NCBI GenBank assembly: GCA_012845835.1
Contig: JABAKD010000025.1
Coordinates: 3,011,153 to 3,075,152, forward strand
Direction: 5' to 3'
Origin: Undaria pinnatifida
Taxonomy: Eukaryota; Sar; Phaeophyceae; Laminariales; Alariaceae
Length of the DNA: 64,000 nt
This document shows positions 56,322 through 64,000 of the stretch, piece after piece (the first letter of the stretch is position 1; every line of letters begins with the position of its first letter). A program made the position numbers and the translations under genes. The notes under the pieces are model-generated. The model had not been told where the DNA came from and did no database searches. It worked only from the letters and a program-made list of their open reading frames with translations.

Positions 56322-59300
56322 ATGAGGACGTATATTCTCTCCCTCCTAACGGGGACGGTTGTGTCGGGTTTAGCCCTAGAGCTGTCGCCAGAAGCGAAGA
56401 AAGACGGAGAGCAGGCGATTGACGGGAAGTTGTTGGACCGACTTACCGTCTCGAACAACAGAATTGAAAATGTTTTCGAGTTGGCAGACATCGTTCCAGC
56501 CGACCCCCGGAGGCTTCAGCTTCGCTTGCAGGATGCCTCGAAGGAGGAGCTCGTTGCGAGGTCCGACATAGCCTACGTGGCCGTGCTCATGGACGACCAC
56601 GACCGGGGGATACGAACGCTCGGACAGTCGCTGATTGACTCGAGGACTCCGGCAGATCTGGTCGCCATTCTAGCCCCAGGGGTATCGAAAGAAGCGGAGA
56701 GCAGGATGCGCATTCAGGGCTGGATAATTCGGCGGCTTGCTTTGGACGGCGCTGTTGGGCAGGTGGTGTTGGATGTGGACAGCGCGGACGGACCGGTGAG
56801 TCAGCAGGGGGAAGCGCTTGGCGTGGGCTTGGCGTGGATGCTTGTGATGGACGGTGTTTGCAACGGCCGGCTTTTGCGTTGACGTGTGATGTTGGTTATT
56901 GATGCAACGTGCAAATTATACGATCAATTTATCACTCGTAGAGCTATCCGTCGCTTTTGCGATTTACGATTTCACAGCACTGAGCAGTGCGGAAGGATCG
57001 GCTTTATCGATAATCGATGGACCTTCGCCCACAGGCCACAGGCCTCAGGCCCACGGCTGTCGTACGACTGCAACACCAGATATCCTGGTGCAGGTACGAG
57101 TGCTGCAGTACAATATCGTACCTGGTACCAGGTATGTGGTACAATACCTGTATGTCAAACTTTAAAGTTCCTTTTGGGGATGTGGATGGGTAACTTGAAA
57201 TTCCAGTGGCCGTTCTCAGGCACGCGGAAAATGTGATAATCGACGCCAAGCACCAGGCACGAGCCACGCGTGACCAAACGCCTTTTAGGGGGAACACAGG
57301 TGAACGACGTGTCACACATGCCCGCACAGAATCACCGTGTCCGTCATGAAAGATGAATCCTGGAGCCGCGGCTTCTGTTTCTCACGAGAAGAGCCAGGGG
57401 CTCTCGCTGTTCTTATGCGGACCTCTGTGACCAGTGATCAGGCGAGGTGTGATAAAGCAGAGCGAAAATCTGGTCGTGATTGAACCTCCTGCTAAACACT
57501 GTTTTTCCCTTCAGCACTAACAATGTTCACCCGCGCACATACACCGTGACTTCCACAAAGGCAAGATCTTGAAGCGCGGCTTCTCTCTGCTTGCGGAGGA
57601 AATTGTGGGGGTTTCCATCGCCCTGCGCGGTGCGGCTCGGCGAGATGGAACCCAGTCCCTTGAAATTGAAGTAGAGCCAGGTCGTGCGACTTAGGACTCC
57701 CAGAGCATGCACCGCGGAGCTCGGCCGGGACCCAAACTTGCGTCGCAGTTTACATGCGGGCTTCCTGCATGCCTCGTGGCTAGAACCGTGCAAAAAGACT
57801 CCCCGGCCACCGTAGAATAATTGGCATGCTCGCTGAGGAATGAGTGCATTTGGTACATACCGGTAGATTGTACATGCGAGGTTTAGGTTCCCGTTCGGCA
57901 TGTGGATGACTTGAAATCCCGGAGGTAGCGCAAGTTGAGAGGGGGAACACAAGCGGGCGCATGCATACAGCGCAGCATCGACGGTGTTGCCGAATCGAAA
58001 CCAGTTGCGCCGCTCATAATAGTGTTCGACGATGGGAGGAAAGCCCACACTAACACACGCACGCGCGCACGCACGCACACCCAAACAAGCGCACGCGCAA
58101 CATCAACTGGCTCTCACAAAGGACGCACCACACACACCCCTGCCCGCACGAAGGACTGTGTTCGTGCCTGCCACAAAGCAAAGAGCTTCAAGCGCGGCTC
58201 ATTTTTTTTCGTGGCTGCCACAAAGTAAAGAGCTTGAACCGCGACTAATGTCCCATGGCCATCACAAAGGGAGGAGCTTGAAGCGCGGCTGGTGTTGTAT
58301 CGTGGCTGCCACAAAGTAAAGAGTGCAGGGCGTGGTTGAATTCTAGAGGCGTTTTGCGTGGGTTTCCATCGTCTTGCTTTGCTCGGCGAGGCGGGACGTA
58401 TTCCCTTGAAACGCAACCAGCTCGCGCGATTTTGGACGCCCGCGGCACATGCCATGGCGCTCGGCCGGGACCCAAACCTACGCTGTATTTTTACGTACAG
58501 CAGTAAGTATATGCTTGTTCTCTGGTCGTGTCTGGTCTTGTCCGGTACTCCATTTGACGGGGTTGAACGTAAAAGGTCCATAGCTCAGCCGCCATGAACC
58601 TGATGTTATCTTTTGCCTAATTTAATTTTATTCATAGACTTTAATGGTCACTCCTCTATATGCGGTTCAACACGGTGGTAGCCGCAGTGTTCAGTATGAT
58701 AAGCAGTCTGTCGTGTTGGGACCGAGAGCGAGTATGGGCTTGCTCTGCGTATTTTTTTACATGATGTAGCCTCTTGGAGCGGTTGGGTCATAATGTGGCT
58801 GACCTCATTGCCTAATTCGCCGTGAAACAAGCGCTTCCTTAGAGCACAGTAGTATGACACCGATATGTACCAGGTACCTGGTAGTTACTTAAGGTACGCA
58901 TAACATAGTACCAGGTACTACAACATCTTTACACATACTGCAACAACTATTCTACTCTAAATCCAGGCAGGTTGGCCCTTACACTATTGGTCGTATTACG
59001 GTGCAGCTGTAACTGAACGTTTTTCAGCGGGCACGTCCTTCACAGCTACCCGTGCTTTAGGGACAAACTGTTACTACCTTGTTTTTTTGGCTTGGGCGGT
59101 TCTTACGGTCACGGCGGTGAAGGCAAGCCACTGAATGTACTGCGGCAGCTGCAGGTGGCTGAAAGCTTCCTCAGGGGCACTTCTCCTTTCTGTTCTCGTT
59201 GCAGATCATTTTGTTGTATCACCGTTTGGGTGAAATCAGCGAACAAGCCGACCAACCAACTAATTCCTTGTACGTGTTGTGCGTCGATGCTCGATCAAAA

Positions 59301-60054
59301 CCAATCAAGCAGCAAACAAAAAGCAAACGCGAAGCAAGAGGCGGGAGGGTGAGGGAGGGAGGGACGGAATGACGGAGAGGAGGCGGGGGGGGGGGGGGGG
59401 GGGGGGGGGCGAGGTAGGTAGAGAGCTTAACAAAGAACGCGAGAGTAACGAGTAACATGTAGAGGGAGAGGAGTGAGGGGGGGAAATCGATAGAGAGGCG
59501 GGGGTGGGGAGAAAAAGACGAGAGAGTTATCCTAATGATAAAATGCAAAGTGAAATGTAGAAAGTGAAAGCCGTGCCACCAAACCACACTCCTTTGCCGC
59601 TCTACTTTTTTGTTTTTGTGGTGCGTGTTTTCAGATGTTGCAGGTACTGGCTCACGCAGCGGCGTGGGCGTTGATCGATTACACGCGCGTGATTCTACTG
59701 GAGGATAATATGCTTGTGATGGAGAATATTGACGACCTCTTCGCGTGCTCCGGGGTGTGCGCAGGTGCGGTTAAAGCTTCTGCCAACGCGCAGCAGTAGG
59801 TCTACTGCACATATCAGTAGGTTTTGCACAGTAGATCTACACGTACAGTAGTTATACTGGAAATGGTTAGCAGTAGGTCTACTGGACATACGAAGTATGC
59901 AAACCAAGTATGCTGAACATATGCAGTATGCCTTCTGAACATATACAGGAGAACTTATGCATTAGGTGCACATTCGGGCTTGACTTGTTTGCATGTGTTT
60001 GTCGTTGGCCGCGAGTCACCTTTGCTGTTTTCAACTTCGGCGTGACCACCGTCG

Positions 60055-60144
<90 letters not shown>

Positions 60145-60206
60145 TTGTTGTTGTTGTCGTTGTCGTCGTTGTTGTCGTTGTTGTCGTTGTTGTCGTTGTT
60201 GTCGTT

Positions 60207-60247
<41 letters not shown>

Positions 60248-60299
60248 GGTCGTTGTGGTCGTTGTGGTCGTTGTGGTCGTTGTGGTCGTTGTTGTCGTT

Positions 60300-60342
<43 letters not shown>

Positions 60343-63269
60343 TGGTTGTGGTTGTTGTTGTTGTTGTTGTTGTTGTTGTTGCTGCTGCTATCGCTGTTCT
60401 TGCTGCTGTCGTTGCTGTCGTTGTTGCCTTATCGTTGTCGTCGTCCTCGTCCCATCGTATATCGCCGTGTTACGCCCCGTCATACCATCAAAACTACTCT
60501 ACAACAGCGATGCAACAGGCTGAAGTTGTGAGCACCTCCCTCATCGTATTGGAACCCGACGTGGAGACATACAGGCGCATGTCTAAAGCGGTCGGGACCA
60601 CGTACAGGTGGGTCGCACCCCCCCTCCACTGCCGCCGCTACAAAGGGGTCAGCTCGTCTGCGGGATCACGAGCCGCCGCCGCGGCGTGCTGCTGATGTTT
60701 TTGTCGCATGCTCTTTGACCTATAGCTTGTTCGCTGCTGCTGTTGCTGCCCTGCTGTTTGCTGCGCTGCTGCTGCTGCGCGGTTTCGTATTGGCCTCTCT
60801 GTTCTTGACTGGGCTGGTTTCGGTAAAGTAAGCTTAGAGCAGTTTTGCGCGATTACGATCTGCTGCTGCTGCTGCTGTTGCTACTGTTTCTGCCGCTACT
60901 GTTGCTTCTGCTGCTGCTCACAGATGCATCGCGTCACATGTACTCTGGCGTGAGAGGCGGCTTGTTGTGTCTGGGGTGTTGGTGGGTCGCGACGCACACA
61001 CCCTGATATACGGATAGGGTGGGGGATTCTTGTCTTCGACGGTGGTTCGTAGCCTAGCTTTGTTGTTGAAGGGGCGGTCATATGATGGGGTGGTGTTGGA
61101 TTGGTGCGGTATTGTGACACGACGATTTTCTTATCTTCGTACCGACCTTCTTCCCTTCGTATTTTTTCGCTGTTTTCTCCATGCGGAAACTGTCCAGCTT
61201 TTCGAACGACTTTCAAGGTTTCTTAAATTCCTACCTGGCGGGATTTGAAACGTGCGCCCTGTTCGACCTCGAAAACCCCTTTCTTCAGGTGAGGGCCGCT
61301 CGTCTGTGTTGGTGTTGGTGGTGATCGTGATAGAGATGGTGGTGGTGTGGTGGTGGTGGTGGCTTTGTTACGCAACTTCCCTCTAACCCTCGACGACTCC
61401 CTCACCTCCCCCACCCCCGTCCCCACCCCTCCCCCACTCGTATGCAGCGATAAAAAAACACCCGAAGGACCCCTCTACCGGCCCGAACCGAGGTCCCGTC
61501 GCCCCCCTTCGAGACCATAGCTGTTACCGCCCCCCCCCCCCCCCGCTACCACGGGGACCTGTCCCTGACCCCCCCCCCCCCCCCAACCCTCCTCCCGCCC
61601 CCCCCGTCCCCTCCCCCCGCCCCTCCCCCCCTCGCCCGCACAATGGTCATACGAGTACGGCCTTGCACAAACTGAGAACCCCCCCCCCCCCTTCCCTCCC
61701 CTCCCTCCCCCCGTCGCCCGTACAAAAACCAAACGCGCGAAAAGGACCCCTCTACCGACCCGAACCGTGGGCCCGACGCCCCCCTCCTAGATCACAGCTG
61801 CCACCGCCTCCCCACCCGCTACCACGGAGACCTGTCCCTGATCATGCTTAACGGCGGACTGGGCATGGTGAGGACTAAGAACGAGATGCCAGAGACGTGG
61901 TGGAGACAGAGAAGGGCGAGGGTGGTGCGGTTCGGGTTCGCGGGGCTGAGACCGTGGATGTGGTTCGCGTCTCCCTTTTTGCCCTTCGTTTCTACGTGGG
62001 AGACTGCGCATTTCAGGTGGGGGCCAAGGGGGAGGGATGGGGGGTGATTGTTGCTGTGGCTAAGGGGGGGGGGGCGGCAGCGCGGGGGGGCGGCAGCGCG
62101 GGGGGGGTGGGCGGGTTGAGGGGCGTACTAATTTGTTGCTTGCTTTGGTCATTTTTGGCCATTGCCCACGCACCCGTTCCTCGGTTACGATGTGTATCGT
62201 AGGACTGGTGAAATCGGGGGGCGGAGTGCCGAGAAGAGTACGCCACTGTTGTGGTCGATTTTGAGATGGAAGGCATTTTTCAGGAGGGGTCTGAGACCGT
62301 GGATGTGGTTCGCGGCTCACCCTCTCCCTGTTTACCCTTGGCCTCGTCGTGGGAGACCGCACATTTTAGGTGGGGATCAGGGGGGGGACGAGGGGCTTTT
62401 GTTGTGATAAAGCGGTGGGGGTGGAGCTGGGAGTGGAGTGGGGGAAAGCGGTGCTTTTCGTTGTGGTCTGGGGGACGGAGAAAAGCTTTCTACGGAAGGG
62501 AAGGGTGGGTCTATTTGCTTTTCTTGGGTGGGAGGGAGGCTCGTTTTCTTCTTGTTTTTTTTTCTCTTCGGGGGGCGCTTGCGTTGCTCTGCGTTGTTTT
62601 TTCAGGGTCGGCTTCTGTGTTCGGTTTGTTCGGTTGGTCGCTTCTCTTTCTTTGGATCATTCTATTTTTTTTTGTTTCATCACATCCTTTGTAGGTGGGA
62701 TTCTTTATGTTTTGGAGGGTTTCGACGCGAGGTAGCAAGTTGTGTGGTGTTGTCCGTCCCGCGCGGCGCTCTTTTTTATTTTTATTTTGCGGTGGTTCTC
62801 CGGTGCCGGAAACATGCGGGCCTTGACGAAATTCCGGCGCCTGCCCTCTCTCCCTCCCTCCCCCCCTCCCCCCCTCCTTCCCTCCGCCCGCCCCTGCTCC
62901 GTGCCCACCTTCGGTTGCAGGGCAAAGCCGAGCGACCCCATGCCGAACGTGCTCTGGGTGCTGTTCGTCTGGCTATCCTTCGTGAGCGCGGTGCTGATTG
63001 CCCGTGCGTTCCTCGTCCCGATGCCTTCCTCATCGTCCGGTCGCGGTTGGCCAAGAACCGCAACGCCTTATGGGGGAAGAGGAAGCGGCGCGGGGATGCG
63101 TGCGTGGTGGGGCCGGTGAGAGAAGCGCCTCGGTTTTTCTGTCTTGTTTTTTTTTCTTCGTTGAATTTGACCGCGGGGAGGCGTGCATGTTGTTGTTGTT
63201 GTTGTTGTTTTTTGTAATCCTCAGGCGGAGGAGGATAATAAGCTTAAGGCTCACCACACTTCCACGTAG
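56322..63269 (+). CDS. GT8-family glycosyltransferase-like protein (PGSIP/IPUT1 type)
   Basis: Exons: 56,322-56,795; 59,635-59,764; 60,508-60,607; 61,198-61,288; about 61,745-62,016; 62,921-63,115; 63,225-63,269. Every junction I could compute keeps frame up to the last exon. A signal peptide (MRTYILSLLTGTVVSGLALE) precedes SDIAYVAVLMDDHDRGIRTL, AAWALIDYTRVILLEDNMLV then ENIDDLFACSGVCA, STSLIVLEPDVETYRRM, NDFQGFLNSYLAGF, TRYHGDLSLIMLNGG and GLRPWMWF, then a membrane helix (NVLWVLFVWLSFVSAVLIAR). Plant PGSIP6-8/IPUT1 proteins share this order; IPUT1 adds glucuronic acid to inositol phosphorylceramide in the Golgi. Oddities: the metal-binding DxD is EDN, and HxxGxxKPW reads RFGFAGLRPW. The fifth exon's acceptor and the C-terminus (two frames possible) are uncertain. 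Confidence 0.82.
57560..58500 (+). repeat. repeats in GT8 intron 1
   Basis: A roughly 180 bp block (GGGTTTCCATCG, CCCTTGAAA, GCTCGGCCGGGACCCAAAC) occurs at 57,610-57,740 and 58,355-58,485. Around it are five short units of the form CACAAAG.AAAGAGCTTGAAGCGCGGCT at 57,553, 58,172, 58,218, 58,263 and 58,309. Confidence 0.7.
58863..58920. repeat. palindromic TACCAGGTACCTGGTA motif
   Basis: A perfect 16 bp palindrome at about 58,867, with a TACCAGGTAC half again at 58,910. Relatives (TACCTGGTACCAGGTA) occur at 57,117 in the same intron. Confidence 0.65.
59380..59411 (+). repeat. poly-G tract in GT8 intron 1
   Basis: About 28 consecutive G, about 220 bp upstream of the exon 2 acceptor. Confidence 0.85.
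60052..60400 (+). repeat. GTT/GTC/GTG trinucleotide microsatellite
   Basis: About 115 consecutive triplets: first pure GTT (60,055-60,140), then GTC/GTT mixtures, then GTG GTC, then GTT again. It lies wholly in GT8 intron 2, ending about 110 bp before the exon 3 acceptor. All three frames are open and give poly-Val, poly-Cys and poly-Leu, so this is not a coding region. Confidence 0.9.
61460..61575 (+). pseudogene. decayed upstream copy of GT8 exon segment
   Basis: GGACCCCTCTACCGGCCCGAACCG and CGCTACCACGGGGACCTGTC repeat the sequence at 61,744-61,835, about 275 bp further on. Here the copy runs into a C stretch after CTGTCCCTGAC instead of continuing the protein, so this copy is broken. Confidence 0.65.
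62235..62380 (+). pseudogene. decayed downstream copy of GT8 exon segment
   Basis: GTCTGAGACCGTGGATGTGG, TTCGCGGCTCACCC and CGTGGGAGACCGCACATTTT followed by AGGTGGGG duplicate 61,944-62,021. Small indels shift the frame after WMWFA, so it cannot substitute for the upstream segment. Confidence 0.65.
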
Positions 63270-64000
63270 TTCCATACATGTCGTGCGTCAATTTAACTCA
63301 TTATTCACAATCCCGCGCTAGCTGGCGTATCCTTCAGTTCCCGTGGTCGCGAGTGTTGGCCTCGATGAGATGGACGCTTGGTTCTGGTCTGCCTTTTTTT
63401 TTCGTTGTCCTGGACCAACGTCTTCTGAGGTAAATGAGGAATCAGTACGGGGTGCTTGCGGAGTGGGCCCGGTGAAGATAATGCCTTAGTTCTGCTCCGC
63501 CTTGTTTTTGTGTCAACGGACGGTTTTGTTCGATTCCATCCCTGTGTTTTTTCTTGTTACACACGCAGATTGGTGTCGTCGGATTTGCCGATGAGGGGTG
63601 CAGGGTCTGATCGTTGAGACCGTTTTTTTTTGTTTTTTTTTCTTGATTTTGAAGTACGTAGTACTCCACATTGTGTTGTGTGTGGTGTTACGCTTTTTCG
63701 TCGGCGCGCTGGTTTTTTATGCTATACGTATTATTTTGTGCTTGTTTTGGTTCCGACGGGAGGCTCGGGCTGTTGTTGTGACCACGGCCTATAACAGATC
63801 ATCTCAGTGAAACAGTGAAATCTATTTTTTCAATCATGAGACGAAACCCTCGTCAAAAGACGTCATGACCAAACGTCATCATCGCTTGAAACATGATAAA
63901 TGATAACCGGTCTTCTTCATGGTCGTTTTAAATACCACCCCACCTCCTCGTGTGTAATCTCACATCGTACGCGGCGTTGTTGTGTTTTATGGCGGGGGGG
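63270..64000. other. downstream flank of GT8, no gene recognised
   Basis: T-rich DNA with short frames only. It may contain the 3' UTR. Confidence 0.35.

Noticed and set aside
59910-60695. Long frames encoding poly-Val, poly-Cys and poly-Leu proteins
   Set aside because: They are translations of the GTT/GTC microsatellite. Only the last ~100 bases (60,508-60,607) are a real GT8 exon.
1-64000. CRISPR array, prokaryotic operons or integrated viral genes
   Set aside because: The repeats are tandem satellites or transposon subterminal units without CRISPR spacing or cas genes. Genes are intron-containing and I recognise no viral hallmark genes.

Overview
The window is nuclear DNA of a eukaryote. 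Coding blocks are split by GT-AG introns whose reading phases match across the junctions I propose, coding DNA is GC-rich, and most of the rest is transposons, satellites and homopolymer runs. The gene set (eS19, a METTL22-type methyltransferase, a PGSIP/IPUT1-type GT8 protein, a kelch protein) suits a TE-rich alga or protist. A stramenopile is my guess, but no sequence here proves the lineage.

Layout. 1-1,345: a dispersed repeat, a 62-66 bp satellite and a flanking repeat that recur inverted near 49.3-49.9 kb. 3.5-4.3 kb: GC-rich tandem repeats. 4,939-5,949 (+): kelch beta-propeller exon. 9.5-10.3 kb (-) and 15.2-16.1 kb (-): unrecognised probable exons. 13.4-14.4 kb: hairpin-forming repeats. 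16,861-21,885 (+): complete three-exon eS19 (RPS19) gene, whose second intron holds four related C/D-box snoRNA-like sequences.

24,020-55,933 (-): a METTL22-like protein-lysine methyltransferase in four exons. Exon 1 (55,460-55,933) lies about 27.5 kb from exon 2 (27,827-27,916), and all three introns are phase 0. The giant first intron carries most of the mobile DNA in the window: an 11.6 kb hAT-type transposon (36,936-48,543) with roughly 800 bp inverted arms, itself interrupted by a 3 kb insertion; an OTU-protease reading frame with direct repeats; a small element with terminal direct repeats; a piggyBac-like fragment; and minisatellites.

56,322-63,269 (+): a GT8 glycosyltransferase-like gene, divergent from METTL22 across a 388 bp intergenic region. 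The fold signature and splice phases are kept, but the DxD and HxxGxxKPW motifs are altered. One intron contains about 350 bp of GTT/GTC repeats, and two exonic segments have decayed tandem copies nearby.

The main host genes act in separate processes: ribosome assembly and rRNA modification (eS19 with its intronic RNAs), protein methylation (METTL22) and secretory-pathway glycosylation (GT8). The most notable observations are the snoRNA-like cluster, the 27.5 kb intron, the motif-poor GT8 protein, and a small dispersed repeat whose roughly 55 bp semi-palindromic core is conserved in about ten copies.
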